A DNA stretch of 64,000 nt from Paramyrothecium sp. XJ0827 (lineage: Eukaryota; Ascomycota; Sordariomycetes; Hypocreales; Stachybotryaceae): assembly GCA_020881915.1 (NCBI GenBank), contig JAJFPB010000006.1, forward strand, positions 2,170,001 through 2,234,000. Direction: 5' to 3'. Shown here in pieces: positions 1-13,500 of this stretch (its first letter is position 1; every line of letters starts with the position of its first letter). The translations under genes and the position numbers were made by a program. Under the pieces are notes generated by a model. It worked only from the letters and a program-made list of their open reading frames with translations. It had not been told where the DNA came from and ran no database searches.

Positions 1-1450
1 TCTGTGTACTCAACACCTGACTATTGTGAAACAGACGTGCGTCTCGCTCAAGGCGAATTTTGTGCAAAGGGAAATTGAATAGAAAGATATCGTAGTGGGC
101 CCTGTATGCCAATAGAGGCCAGAGAAAATGCTGGCGCCGCGTTGTTCTCCTACTCACAGACCGTAAGGACCATTGGGAATGCTTGGGATTGTGTTTCAAG
201 TGTTGAATGTTTGGCATATTTGTACGCTATTCTAGGCATCTCTCCAATTGCATACTCATAAGTACCTACGAAAGATGAGGATCGTCGGGAAGATGAGAAA
301 GCATTCATTTCCCGGAAACGTCGCTGAGGGAGCGGACCCGATGGCCCGAATGGATGGGGACCAGTATCTGCAAAATAAGGCATCCATTGAAATCGATAAG
401 CTTCAAATGCAATGTAGGGTGCCATAGCTACTGCTCACAGCCCCTTTCCCCTGGCATTAGCGTGCCTTGTCTTCACGCCCTCCTTGTCGAGCGGCTCACC
501 TCGTGCGCCTGACTGCGGCCCATCGCACAGAAGTGTTCTGGCAAAGCCAAAGTCCCCTGTAGATCAGGGCTGCTATACCCACTAGGATCTGCTAGTAAGT
601 CCATAACTTATGGCGGCCCATCTTGTGTCCACACTGACGCGCAATCCGCTACGGCATTGCCTCCCCACAGCGTAGACACCCCAGGCCCATGCTGCGTCTC
701 ATCCTCATTGACCCCGGGAGCGGCATCCTTGGAGCACTCTATTTTCAGGATGGCTGCGTCCCAACGGCTCGGGCGGCCCTCGGGCTGTCGTCGCACCGAC
801 TTCCTTGCTTGCGATCGACGCTGCAGCTGTGGGCGGAAGTCTGTGTGCATCAGCAATGAAGACATATGATTCGTGGTTTGAGCGGCGCCGATCTGTCCAC
901 TGTAACGCCTCGGCAGAGTTGTTTAGGGAACCATCAGGAGGCAATTTGCCAATAAGCTAAATCCTTTCATTCATACCAAGTCGCGGCTCCTTGTTGTTGG
1001 AACCTGAGCTCTCTGTCGAGTTTATGCAGAAGGGGCAGGCACGGCAAAGACAGACCCGCAGCCATGTCGTGTGCCTGTTCATTCATCTCAGGATCCTGTC
1101 CACTTCCTGCAACATCTCCAAACTCGCTGGCCTTCTTCCCTGGGCAAATTTATTGTCCACCGTTCTCTTTTCTTACCTATTCAACATATGGCAGTCAATC
1201 CTTCGACCTCTTAGTGCCTTCCCCAACATGACACTCATCTGAGTCTTGTCTATTCTTTGTCCTCACTCCTATTGTAAATTGCGAGACTCCCTTTCTGCTC
1301 CTCATTTGGGTATTATATAGATCTGAGCTAGAAGCGTTTCACTGCATTTGCTTTACGCTCATTAGATACGAAACATCACACTCCACACAGTCCTGTTTGT
1401 CTTTTTAACTCACTACTCGCCGCCTTCCAGGCGGGACCTTTGTCGCTGTC
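1..1450. other. intergenic, upstream of MFS gene
   Basis: No protein-coding gene can be supported here; the open frames are short, lack family resemblance and lie on both strands. A TATA-like stretch (TATTATATAG, about 1311-1320) lies some 130 bp before the transporter start, followed by a pyrimidine-rich leader, which fits a promoter and 5' UTR. Confidence 0.5.
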
Positions 1451-3452
1451 ATGCCTTCACACACGCGATCGTTCAGCAATGACATCTCGGGGACGTCGAC
1501 TCTAGAGCTACGCGGGCCTAACAGATCCAGCTTGCACGCCGTCAGACATTGGCCCGAGACTACGGGACGTGTAAGCGAGGAGAGCGACACCATGGCGAGG
1601 CTGATTGAAGATGACCTCGATGCCGAGTCTCAGCGACCGCTGACACCGCGAGGGTTCGGTGGAAAATCATCCACTACCGCATCCAATGGGCCTGTCACAT
1701 GGATGTCGCTGCCGCGCAAAGACCAGCTCGCCATCTTATTCATGTCGCGCCTCGTCGACTTCCTTCAAGTTGCATCGCTGCAGGCGTACGTCTTCTACCA
1801 GCTGAAAAGCATGGACGAAGACGTCTCCGACACGGTCATTTCCCAGCAGGCTGGCTTACTACAGGGCTGTTTCACCGGCGCGCAGGTCATGACGGCCATT
1901 CTCTGGGGCAAGGCGGCCGACGCAAGCTGGTGCGGCCGCAAGTGGGTGCTGGTTATTGGCCTCGGCGGCACTGCAGTGTCATGTCTGGGTTACGGGTTCG
2001 CGACCACCTTTTTCTGGGCCGCATTCTGGAGGGCCTTTGGTGGTGCGATCAATGGCACTGTTGGTATCATGTAAGTCTGCAATACTGTATGCGAATATCC
2101 TGCGAACATGGACTCACACCCACGGCAAGTCGTACCATGATCGCGGAGATCACAAAGGAGAAAAAGTATCAGTCAAGAGCATTTCTGCTACTGCCAATGA
2201 GCTTCAATGTCGCAGGTATTTTGGGTCCCAGTAAGCTCTATCTCAACCCGGCATGACCTTCTTTGTGAGCCTGTACCTAACTAGAGAACAACAAGTCATG
2301 GGCGGCATGCTTGCAGAGCCTGCAAAAACACTCCCAAATGTCTTCGGGGAGGGCGCCATCTTCGGCTATCGGTGGATTCAGGAATACCCATTCGCGTTAC
2401 CTAGCCTAATGAACGCTCTTTTCCTCGCGATTGCGACCATTATCATCTACTTTTTTCTGGAGGAGGTTCGTTTCCCAGCTGTGTGCTCAAGTAAAGGAGT
2501 GACTAAAGACTTGCAGACCTCTGTCGAACGAAGAGAAAAGTTTGACTACGGATTGTATCTCGGATCTCGAATCAAGCAATACATCTGGGGGAGTCAAACA
2601 TGCCACGGCTACCAGCACGTTGCCATGAGCGAACCATCAGGCAGAACCCTAAGTGAGAAACCTACAGCAGCGAGCAAGTCGAATGCTCCAATCCGACGCC
2701 TCCCTTTCCACCGCATTTGGACGCGAAATGTCATCTTTACTCTTATCACTGGTGCTTGCTATGACTTTCACCTGGGCGCCTTTACAAACATCTGGTCTCT
2801 CTTCCTGTCTACTCCTCGATACGTTCGTCCCGGAGCCCCTGGGCCTGAAGTGCCACATCAACGTCGCGATCTTCCCCTATTGTTCACGGGGGGCCTAGGT
2901 ATGCCGGCGTCAACGGTCGGCTTCGCGACCTCATTCCTGGGCGTGCTAGGCATGCTCCTGCAAATATCCCTATACCCGCCCATCCAAGCCCGACTCGGCA
3001 CCATGCGATCATTCCGCTGGTTCTTGTTTCTGTTTCCTATTGCCTATTTCGTGGCGCCTTACCTCTCCATTTCCCCCTCATCCACATCACCGCCTGAGCC
3101 GGCCGCTGGACTATTCATTTGGCTAGGCATTATTCTTGTACTACTCCTCCAAGTCACGGCCCGTACTTTCACCCTCCCCGCCAGCATCATTCTTCTCAAC
3201 AACTGCAGCCCTCACCCGAGTGTCTTGGGGACCATCCACGGCCTCGGCCAGAGCGTATCTGCGGGGTTCCGCACTGTAGGGCCAGTCGTTGGTGGCTGGT
3301 GGTACGGCTACGGGCTGGATATTGGCATGATCGCCTGGGGATGGTGGGGAGTGGCTTCTGCTTCGGCTTTGTGCTGCGTTACTGCGTTAGGAATGCACGA
3401 AGGAAGCGGGCACGAAGTCTTCTTAGATGGTGAAGAGGAGGAGAAGCAATGA
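1451..3452 (+). CDS. MFS drug/metabolite transporter (DHA1-like)
   Basis: Predicted plasma- or vacuolar-membrane transporter of the major facilitator superfamily, probably a drug:H+ antiporter type exporter. Exons inferred: 1451-2070, 2130-2230, 2296-2465, 2517-3452, giving 608 aa. The phases join cleanly; for example the exon 2/3 junction gives GPIMGGMLAEPAKTLP, a typical segment of this family. After a roughly 90-aa hydrophilic N-terminus come about 12 hydrophobic segments; the loop 2-3 signature reads GKAADASWCGRKWVL. The third intron (2466-2516) is 51 bp with no stop, so its retention would keep the frame. It lies next to a FAD dehydrogenase and 4 kb from the polyketide synthase, so export of the cluster product is plausible but inferred. 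Substrate cannot be read from the sequence. Confidence 0.88.
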
Positions 3453-3954
3453 GGCTCAAGGACTAGCTGAGTTGAATGCAGAGCATGCGTTACCTGTACA
3501 CATTTCTTGTAAGTCTTTACTGCGCATATAGACGTATCCCGTAAATATCAGCATGAAACACCTGGTTGTTTCGATAGCTCAGCATCATCTTATGAACAAA
3601 CATGATATCGAAGCTTTCTAGGTTCGCACGAGGTTATGTGAGTTAATCAGCCTCGAAACAGACTTGCCCTCCAATCGCTGTGATACCCAGACTACCATCG
3701 GGATCGGATGCCCCGTAATCGCCAGTATGCCTTCTCGCAAAGGTCTCATATGAGGAGGCCTCTCTAGCGAATACGTGGCCGACAACAAGGAATCTGCTTC
3801 CACGGTGCGCCCTTACAATATGGAGCAAGGTTTATAGAAAAGTTTCACTGAATTGACACTATCATACCGCTATGTACATGACACTGTGTTAATTACATCA
3901 CAAATATTCCGTTAAGGTGTATGGCAACACGGTCTTCCAGCTTACGCTCTAGGT
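3453..3954. other. convergent intergenic region
   Basis: The space lies between the 3' ends of the MFS gene (+) and the FAD dehydrogenase (-). It is AT-rich and presumably holds both 3' UTRs. No gene is seen. Confidence 0.5.
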
Positions 3955-5718
3955 TCACAGATGGCTTTTTGCCTTGCCGTGGCTAGATTGTGAACTGTAG
4001 TTTGCGTCCTTACCAAGCAGCTCATCTGCAATGGCGCGACCGGCCGTCCTGCCAGAGAAGATGCAGCCGCCCAGGAAAGTTCCCTCCAGCGAGTTGTAAC
4101 CGTGGACACCGCCACCGCCGAATCCAGCCGCCTCGCCAGCGGCGTACAGGCCCGGGAACGGCGAGCCGTCGGCGCGCATGACGTTGCTGCTCAGGTTTGT
4201 CTCGATGCCACCGAGCGTCTTGCGCGTGAGCAGGTTCATCTGCACAGCGATGAGCGGACCGTGCGTCGCCGTGTCGAGCAGGCGGTGCGGCGGAGCGATG
4301 CGGCTGCGTCGGTCGGGCCAGTAGTTTCGGCCGTTATTGATGAGCATGGCCTGCGCGTCCTTGGAGTACGGATTCACCATCTGGCTGTCGCGTGTCTCGA
4401 CGACCTTCCTGATCGCGTCGACGTCAAGGATGGGCCCCTTCCGTGCCTTGGCGAGGTCGTTCATGCCGGCGACGAGGTCTTCGAGATTATCGCGGATAAC
4501 AAAGTCCTCGCCGTTCTTCTGGAAGTTTTGCACAGGGACAGTGCCCTTCTTACCAAAGACACGGGTGGTGAGAAGTTGCCAGATGGACTTGCCCGTGATG
4601 TCTGGGTTCTGCTCAGAGCCGGACAGGGCAAATTCGCGGGCAATGATGCTTTGGTCTAGGATGAACCAGGTGTAATCGTAGCCCGTGCTGCAGATATACT
4701 TTAGTGTCGCCAGCGTGTCGGTGCCAGGGAACAGGAACGGGGGAAGTCGCTTGCCCGTCGCATCAAGCCACAGGGACGAAGGCGCAGGCAGGACGCGAAT
4801 ACCATGACCGGGCCAGATTGGGTTCCAATTGTGCAGGCCTTCGGTGTAATGCCACATCCTGTCGCGGTTGATGATGTGAGCGCCGGCGCTCTCGGCAATG
4901 CCAATCATGCGGCCGTCGACGTGCGCGGGAACACCCACAACAAAGTGCTCCGGCACCTTGGGTCCCAGCCTGTCGAGAGGCCAGGCGGCCTTGACGGCGT
5001 CGACGTTGCCTCCGATGCCGCCGGAGGAAATGACGACGGCGGAGCCGCGCAGCTCAAAGGTGTCGACGACGACGCGGGACGACGACTCGCCCCGAGGCGT
5101 GTCGTCCGTCTCGTAGATGCGGCCCTTGACGCCGATGGCGCGGCCCGACTCATCGACAATCAGCTCATCCACCGCGTGGCGGAACTTGAACTGCACGATG
5201 CCCTTCTTGGCGGCCTTCTTGACGGGCTCTGCGAAGACGCGAACCACCTCGGGCCCCGTGCCCCATGTGATGTGGAACCGTGGCACCGAGTTGCCATGGC
5301 CGTCAGCCCTGCCGTCTCCACGCTCCGCCCAGCCGACGTTCATCAGGAAGCCGAGGCCGCGGGCCTTGACGTAGCTCTCCATCTCGTCGGCGGCGAAGTC
5401 GACAAAGGCCTTGGCCCACTGGCGCGGCCAGTGGTCCTCGTCCTCGCGGTCGAAGCGCGCGGAGCCCATCCAGTCCTGCAGGGCGAGCTCGCGCGAGTCG
5501 CGGATGCCCATGCGGCGCTGCTCGGCCGAGTCCACGACGAAGAGGCCGCCGAGCGACCAGAAGGCCTGGCCGCCCAGGTTCTGCTCATTCTCCTGGTCCA
5601 GCAGGATGGTGGGGACGCCGCGCTCGGAGAGCTCGAATGCGGCGACCAGGCCGGCGAGGCCCGCACCGACGACGAGGACGGGGCCCTCGGCTGAGCCGCT
5701 GGGGTCAGTGGATGCCAT
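3955..5718 (-). CDS. FAD-binding dehydrogenase (fumarate reductase/ketosteroid dehydrogenase-like)
   Basis: Flavin-dependent oxidoreductase of the FAD_binding_2 family (fumarate reductase/3-ketosteroid dehydrogenase type), 587 aa, no introns. The N-terminal Rossmann motif GAGLAG (residues 18-23) is followed by an acidic residue binding the ribose and by the LGGQAFWSLGG segment. The C-terminal FAD motif (GLYAAGEAAGFGGGGVHGYNSLEG is split here as GLYAAGEAAGFGGGG and VHGYNSLEG) is intact. I chose the ATG at 5718 because the Rossmann strand follows shortly after it; the frame stays open for 52 more codons upstream but those look like untranslated sequence. The gene is GC-rich compared with the PKS. 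It shares a 1.8-kb divergent promoter region with the PKS. It could introduce a double bond into a polyketide, or be an unrelated housekeeping-type dehydrogenase; the sequence cannot decide. Confidence 0.85.
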   Translation of the reverse strand: MASTDPSGSAEGPVLVVGAGLAGLVAAFELSERGVPTILLDQENEQNLGGQAFWSLGGLFVVDSAEQRRMGIRDSRELALQDWMGSARFDREDEDHWPRQWAKAFVDFAADEMESYVKARGLGFLMNVGWAERGDGRADGHGNSVPRFHITWGTGPEVVRVFAEPVKKAAKKGIVQFKFRHAVDELIVDESGRAIGVKGRIYETDDTPRGESSSRVVVDTFELRGSAVVISSGGIGGNVDAVKAAWPLDRLGPKVPEHFVVGVPAHVDGRMIGIAESAGAHIINRDRMWHYTEGLHNWNPIWPGHGIRVLPAPSSLWLDATGKRLPPFLFPGTDTLATLKYICSTGYDYTWFILDQSIIAREFALSGSEQNPDITGKSIWQLLTTRVFGKKGTVPVQNFQKNGEDFVIRDNLEDLVAGMNDLAKARKGPILDVDAIRKVVETRDSQMVNPYSKDAQAMLINNGRNYWPDRRSRIAPPHRLLDTATHGPLIAVQMNLLTRKTLGGIETNLSSNVMRADGSPFPGLYAAGEAAGFGGGGVHGYNSLEGTFLGGCIFSGRTAGRAIADELLGKDANYSSQSSHGKAKSHL

Positions 5719-7514
5719 TGTGGGGGAGTCTGGCTGCGAACGGGTAGTTGACCGGCTCAACGCAATGTGTTTTATATGATCAATGTTGATCGCGAGTGAG
5801 GGGTGTTGGTGAGCCGTCAGCGTGGCGACAGGACAACGAGTGAGCCTCCGCATGAGCATCGGCCATCGGCCCATGCCATGCGTTTCGTTTGGAGGGGACC
5901 CTTACCGAGGCACATGGCTCAATGCGACCGACGTATTGAGTGTGGCGCAAGCCGCCTCTGACAGGGCCAGGGTCCGCGAACTGTATGTGCAGAATGAGGA
6001 CTAAATACAATCAATACTCCATGGTCCAGCCAAGCCAAGCCGATCGTCGAGCTCAACTCCACATCTCTATTTGCCCTTTCTCAATTCAATGCGAAGTGGC
6101 TCATTGGACTTGGAGTCTATTGTTAGAACACAACATTTGGCTTAATTTGCTGCACTACACAGGGACGGTGCTAGCCAAGACAAGCAAGCCGAGGAACCGG
6201 GTTTCTTGGACCTAAAATTCGCCCGTCCTTCCGTTCTATACATTCGAACCATCTGGGGTCAGCTACCCTAGAGCACATTACCTTCATGGCCGGTGACTAC
6301 TTCCGACCAGGTTGCGGGAAAGCCTAGAACAAGGAAGCATCATCGATCATCATAGACTGTTTTCAAGCAGCTCCATAAATTGAGTCTATTATCTATGCTT
6401 GACAAAAGAAATCAAATAATCAGCGGCCTTGACAAGGATCTGCTGGCCCTCCTGCGATAACCACTGTGCTTGAGCTATTCCTCAGGCCCACAGAATAAGC
6501 CCGAGATCGTCAGAGGGTGGCATCAGCAAGTTGGCTGGAAAAGCTAATGCATTACTGAGCGGAGTTCACTGAGCGGACTATATACCCTGGAGCTTCAGTA
6601 TCATAACATCACCTCGTTCCTTGTTTCCAATGCAACCATGCGCAAAAACCCTAACCATTGCCGCTATTCATCGTTCCACTTACAGGCGGTAAAAACCACA
6701 TGTGTTACGATTTCAATTGTAGGTCTGAAAGAAAAAAACGTGTAAACTGTCATTCACGTGTATCAGGATCGCAATCTGCAATGCTACACCGCGACTTGAA
6801 GGAGCTTACTGCGTTTGAACTATCGACAGATGCGAACTGATGTGGACAACATTTTCGGAATGGACGAGAGGTTGATCTTTTCCTCATTAAATCATGTCAT
6901 CCAGATCCTCAAACCATTAATTGAGGTTGTAATAGGCTAACAGGTGTTGGTAGATTGTCGGTCAGCATTACATTGTTGGGGTCCTACCGCTACATCATGC
7001 AGTTGGTATGAAAATCATGCGCGCCAGTTTACTGCGAAAAGGCAAGCTCCTCATTTCAGTTGAGCAATCTGTGGCAATAAGCTTGGCTACTTATGCATGA
7101 ACAATCACACTGAAAAAAGCTGTATCGTGATTGGAGGTAGTAATCCGGAACGGCCGCAGTTTCCTTGATATCCCTGATGAAGAGCAGCATTTGTTAGCTC
7201 GACAGTTGAGCTTTTTTGCGAAAATGGCAGACTATTGCTGCAATGCAATGTGCAAACGAAAAGCTGCCGGGATTGTGACTAAATGGAATCCTGGTTCCGG
7301 CCAGAGCAGAACCAACCTGTATTCCCTCGGAGTAGCTGACGTGGCCCATGTCTAGGGGTTGGTTGGATTCACCATGTTGTCTTAAAACAAGAATATGCCC
7401 TATTAAGTCTTTGTAGGACCCTCCTTATATCATTCATTGACTACAGTCTTCTGTCAGCATCTGATTCTCGCTTTATGTTAGCCTTGCTTCGTAACGCGCT
7501 TTTCACTCTCAAGT
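5719..7514. promoter_or_regulatory. divergent promoter region, FAD dehydrogenase / PKS
   Basis: About 1.8 kb with no supportable gene between two divergently transcribed genes. TATA-like sequences occur at about 6580-6588 (ACTATATACC) and at 7423-7430 (CTTATATC), the latter about 85 bp before the PKS start. Both core promoters must lie here. Short open frames (for example 6658-6840, 7131-7355) show no family features. Confidence 0.5.
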
Positions 7515-10500
7515 ATGGAGCCCAATGCTATTATCGGTTTCTCCTTCAGACTTCCACAAGATGTTGTGGACGATGAGTCCTTGTGGAAGGTCCTTGATTC
7601 CGGGAAGAACCTAGCCACGACTTGGCCGTCAGATCGCGCGGCTATTGAAGCTTTCGATGGAGGAAGAGAAGCTCCATTAAACAAGGTGATTACATGTACA
7701 TAAACTCAGATTCGACCAAATGCTAACGTATTTGAAGCTTCCGACGACTAAAGGTCACTTCATTTCTGAAGATCCAGCCGCTTTTGATGCTCCATTTTTC
7801 TCTATCACATCTCAAGAGGCTGCTGCCATGGACCCTCAGCAGCGATGGGTTCTCGAAACAGCTTACCATGCCTTTGAGAATGGTATGTAATAATTCAGGA
7901 AGACTTTGCAACGTGTATCCAGTCCTAATTCGAAGTTGTAGCTGGCATCCCTATCGAGGACTTGCGCGGTACTCGAACGGCTGTTTTTGCCGGGTCTATG
8001 TCAGACGATTACTCCCGCCTTGTTGCCAAGGATCCAGATACCATGCCACGCATGACAATTGTTGGGACCACCTTCTCGATTCTGGCAAATCGAGTCAGCT
8101 GGCACTTCGATTTGACAGGACCAAGCATGCACATTGATACAGCTTGTTCCAGCAGCCTCACAGCATTGGATCTTGCTTGTCAATCACTCGCGAGCGGGAA
8201 TGCATCACAGGTAAGTCTCCACGGTTCAATATACTTACTTCCCCCTATTTCTAGCGAAACCATTGAATTAGGGCTAATATGATGTACAGGCACTTGTGAT
8301 TGGATCTAGCTTGATGCTTACTCCAGAGAATTCACTGCAGTTGGCAAACATGAGCTTCTTGTCTCCTGACGGAATTTGTCATAGTTTCGACGACCAAGCA
8401 AACGGCTACGCCAGAGGCGAAGGCATTGTAGCTCTAGTGATAAAGCCTATCTCTGCTGCTTTCGAAAATGGAGACTGCATCCGAGCTGTTATCAGGTCGA
8501 CAGGGTCAAACCAAGATGGCCATACTGTGGGCCTGACTCAGCCAAGTGCTGAGGCACAAGAAGAGTTGATGAGGGACGTTTATGCAAAGGCTGGCTTAGA
8601 TTTTGACTCAACTCGTTATATCGAAGCACATGGTAAGTCAGCTCTTGCGCCATTGGGAAATTTAATTCAGTATCCAGCTTACACACATCAACAGGAACAG
8701 GAACAGTCATTGGAGATCGCAATGAACTGCAGGCAATCAACAAAGTGTTCAAGAACGATCGATCCTGCGAATCCCCGGTTTATGTGTAAGTCTAATTTCA
8801 CCAAGCTTCCTTGAAATTGCATTTTTGACTCATCCGATACCTCGAATATTTAGTGGCTCTATCAAAAGTAATATAGGGCATATAGAAGGCGGCAGTGGCC
8901 TAGCGGGAGTCATCAAATCAGTATTGGTACTCGAAAGAGGCTTGATTCCACCCAACGCTCTCTTCAAAACCGGCAACCTTGAATTGAGCGGGGCACAATC
9001 AGTAGCCGCCGTAAGTTAAAGTGTTCTGTCGATAGATATGACATCAAATTTAATGAGAATAGGTTCCAAAAGAGACCATGCCGTGGCCAGAGGAAGGCTT
9101 GAGGCGGATATCCGTCAATTCATTTGGGTTCGGTGGTTCCAACTCTCACGTTATCCTCGACGACACGCTACATTACATCCAGAGTCCAGAGTTCAAGGCA
9201 CTTCTTCGCTCCAAGTCGCTGGATCCGAGAAGAACGCGCTTGCTTACCAACTCAGAAGTTGCCACCAAAACCGCTCATGCCAAAGACAAATCTGACAGAA
9301 ACCTTGAAACCAATGGAATTCATGAAGCCAACGGTACTGACACGGCCCAAAAAGCAGACAAGAAGCTCTCACTTGGAAGCAGGGGGGCACCAGTCTTTTC
9401 GCCAACAACAAAGACTTCCCCTTACTTGCTCGTTTGGTCTGCCAACAGCGAAGATTCGCTTCACCGCGTAATTCAAGGCTATGAGGGTTATTATGATGCA
9501 AGATTTCAGATTCAGCCAGAAAAACTTGGCGATCTTGCATATACCCTCGCAGCTCGACGTACCACAATGGATTGGCGCGCATTTGGGATCGTCGACGGGG
9601 CCCATATGCTGCCCTTCAAGAAAGCACTTGCCATTTCAAAACCAGCACGCATACTTACCCGACGAAATATTGCTTGTGTTTTCACTGGCCAAGGTGCACA
9701 ATACGCCACAATGGGTTGGGAGCTCGTGAAATATCCAGAATTCAGAAACACTCTGGAAGAGTGTAACGAGGCCATCAAGCAGCTGGGCTGCCAATGGTCA
9801 ATTATGGGTAATTATCTGTGCAACATCCCCCAAGGTTGATATCTAACTGCACCTAGATGAGCTATTTAATGAAGATCACATCAATCTGCCACAATACAGC
9901 CAGCCATTATGCACCGCTGTTCAAATAGCGCTTGTATCACTGTTGAAATGTATGGGTGTGACTCCAGCAGCAGTCACTGGGCACTCTTCCGGGGAAATTG
10001 CTGCAGCGTAAGGCCAACTTGGACCGTTACTCTACCTGGCTCTTCCGATTTGCTGACCTCTCCAACAGATACACAGCTGGCGCGCTCTCCCTTCCATCGG
10101 CAATGAAAGTTGCCTTCCACCGGGGACGATTGGTAGGCCAACTCAAAGCAGATGCGCTTGTGGCCGAGGCAATGGTCTCTGTCAATCTTCCCCAGGAACA
10201 AGTTCAAGATTATCTCGAAAGAGCAGCTCCAGATCTGATTGGCAAACTTCACGTCTCCTGTATCAACAGTCCGGTCAACTGCACGCTGTCGGGACCAGAA
10301 ACCTCCATTGACGGTTTGATATCACAGCTGGCCGCAGATCAGTTATTCGCGATGAAGCTTCGAACTGGTGTAGCATATCATTCTCCAGCCATGCTTGTCA
10401 TCGCGCATGAGTATGTTCATTCTTTAGGATTTCTCAGCCAGGGGATCTGCACCGAACAGATTCCAATGATCTCATCAGTTACTGGTGACATTATTCCTCA

Positions 10501-13500
10501 CGAAAGTCTGTCACGCCCTCAATACTGGTGTGACAATCTCACATCGCCAGTCAAATTCTCCGAAGCCGTCCTCGTCCTACTAAAGGCCAATCCAAATTGT
10601 GCTACCATTACCGACCTCGTTGAGATTGGACCACATCCAGCCTTAAGAAGGCCTTTAAAGGATATTCAAGCATCTATCTTAGCTGAGGGCGGCGAAGCGA
10701 GGTATCATTCGGTCTTGGAAAGATCTAGATCTCCATTGCATATGATTCTTAATATGCTGGGTAACTTGTTCTGCTTGGGCTATGCAGTCTCGATCCCACG
10801 GGCAAATCAGCAGTCTGCAAAACGCACAGGCCAGGCACTGCCATTCTTGAATGACGGTCCTAAATATCCGTTTGATCACACACGCAAATATTGGGCAGAA
10901 TCTAGGCTCGCACGAGACTATCGACTCCGAAAGGTTGTGCCGAGTGACAGTCTCGGGGTTTCCGCTCACGACTGGAATCCTTTGGAACCAAGGTGGAGGA
11001 ATCAGCTCAGTGTTGAGTCGATGCCATGGATTGGGCATCATAAGGTAAGTCCTGGTCTTCATTCACTGTCTCGGCCTACCTCAAGTTGCCGTGTTCTCGT
11101 GTGCCGGAAGACTGGGGTTTACTGTGTGTCATTCGGAGTACTAATAAAGAGAACGCAGATCAATGATACTGTGATTTACCCAGGAACTGGCATGCTCATA
11201 ATGGCCATTGAGGCTGCGAGACAGATGGCATCAAAAAGCCGTCATCTTCTAGGCTTTAGGGTTAAAGAAGCCTACTTCTTAAATCCGGTGGTGGTGGGTG
11301 AGTCGAGGGCACAGGCTACAGAATCCATGGTCCAATTGCGTCCAGTTCAGAGTGTGTTCGAAAAGGAGGTCACAGGATTCGATATTGTGATTTACTCTTA
11401 TAACAAAGAACGCTGGAATAAGTGTTTCACTTCCACCATCAACGTCGAGTACGAGGAGACAACACTGCAAGTCTCCTCAGACTCGGAGGAGTCTTTGGAA
11501 GCTTCTCGAGTTCAACAAGTTTACCAAAACGCCACACAAGATTGTACGAAAGCAATCGACTTCCAGGTGTTTTACGCGCATTGTCGTGATTATGGGTTTG
11601 ACTATGGAGAGAGCTTCCAACTTCTCCGTGACATCCGCTGGGATGGCCAGAAAAAGGCAGCCGCAAGGATTCATGGGTCTGCACTACACTACCAGACGGA
11701 AAGTTTCGCCCACCCAGCCACCCTCGATGCTGCATTCCATCTCAGCCTCGCACAGCTCTCGAGAGGGTTGTCTCAGTCGATGGATACCATGGTACCTCAC
11801 CAACTGTTCGATACGTGGATCGCAGCTGAGGGCTGGAACTGCTGCATAGATTCATTGCCACGCGTGACTTCATCATTGATTGAAGTTAAAATGTCTGGCG
11901 CATGCGCTAGAATCCATGTGCTGTCGGATGAAAAAAAGCCCCTTTGTACAATTGGGCGCCTTGAAATTGCATCACTATCAAATAACAAAACAACAATGGG
12001 GCCAGAGCGAAAGCAGAGACTCATCCACGAGGTTGATTGGAAGCCACAGTTGAGTCTCCTAAGCCCACAACAGCTCACTGAGCTCTGCAATTCTGGGAGA
12101 GACGCCGAGCATGATGATTTTATGCCTCGGTTCTACAGGAACCTAGGGATTGCTCTGGCGCAGGAGGCGGAGCAAGCGTTGAACAGTCTCACATCTTCCG
12201 AAATCGAAAAGACCCCAGCTCATTTGAAAAAACTTGCTTCAGCATTGCGTGATCAAATCGATTGGCACAGAAAAGAGACGGGAACCCAAAGCTTGTCCCC
12301 AGATCAAGTTCGTGCAGTATTTGCCCAAGCGCAGTACGACAAAACTGGCTGGGGCATATTTCCACACGTCGCTCGCAATCTCAGTGCCATCTTCAAAGGT
12401 GAGATTGACGCGCTAGATCTTGTCTACACAAGTGGCCTCGCGGATGCTTTCTATAGAAGTATTTTCGACCAATGCTGCGACCACCGCCTCCAAATATTCC
12501 TGAACTTGGTCTCGCATGAGAACCCAGGCCTCAGAATTCTAGAAATAGGTGCTGGCACGGGAGCCATGACAAGGCACGTCTTGTCTGCCCTTCATGAAGT
12601 TGAGCAAAGCACCGGCACGACAAGGTACAAGGAGTTCATCTATACCGATATTTCGCCCAGCTTCTTCGACAATGCAAGCACGGAATTTAGTGATCCCCGA
12701 ATCTCCTTTCGTACATTTAACGTCGAGAAAGACCCTGTCACGCAAGGCTTTGAGGCTGGCACATATGATCTAATTCTTGCTGGCGGTGTTCTGCACGCTA
12801 CTGCCAGCCTAAAGCAGACAATGCGAAACGTGCATAAGCTCTTGAAGCCTGGCGGACATCTGGCTATTCTTGAGATTATTGATCCACAGAGCATCCACGC
12901 AAGCGTTGGTTTTGGTGTGCTTCCAGGCTGGTGGCTTTCCAAGGACAAGGACAGAATCAACAGTCCTTCAATAACGGAAAACCAGTGGGATATGTTACTT
13001 AAGGAGAATGGCTTCTCAGGTAATGACCTTATTCTAAAGGATTACGAGGATACCGAATGTCACCTTTCGGCCATAATGGTTTCCACAGCCGTCGGAAAGG
13101 TTTGGCATCAGGAAATTGATGGGGCACGACTCGTGCTGGTCGTCAACGATGCGGACGACGACCAAAGCAGCCTCGCCACAAGTTTGAGTCAGATGATGGG
13201 CTCAAGTACCATTGTGAAACTATCAGAGATACGGACGACAGAGCTGAGGTCAGAAGATACGATCATCTGTTTACTCGAGATCGGATCTCCATTGTTGGCA
13301 GCAATGACTGAAAGTGAATTCTCAAATGTGCAACATTTGCTCGTGAGGGCGATGAATCTTCTATGGGTAACTTGGACATCTGAAAAAGATGTAAAGTACT
13401 CTCACTACGGCGTCATCAGTGGCTTGTTGAGAACACTTCGCGCGGAGGCTATTGAAAAAAGGCTTCTCTCACTCTCAATTGAGTCCGAGGACAAGTGGAC

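Noticed and set aside
991..1242. 83-aa frame upstream of the MFS gene
   Set aside because: No homology features and low protein-like composition; lies in the promoter region.
4804..5694. Long plus-strand open frame opposite the FAD dehydrogenase
   Set aside because: It is a GC-rich antisense shadow; the minus strand has all the family motifs.
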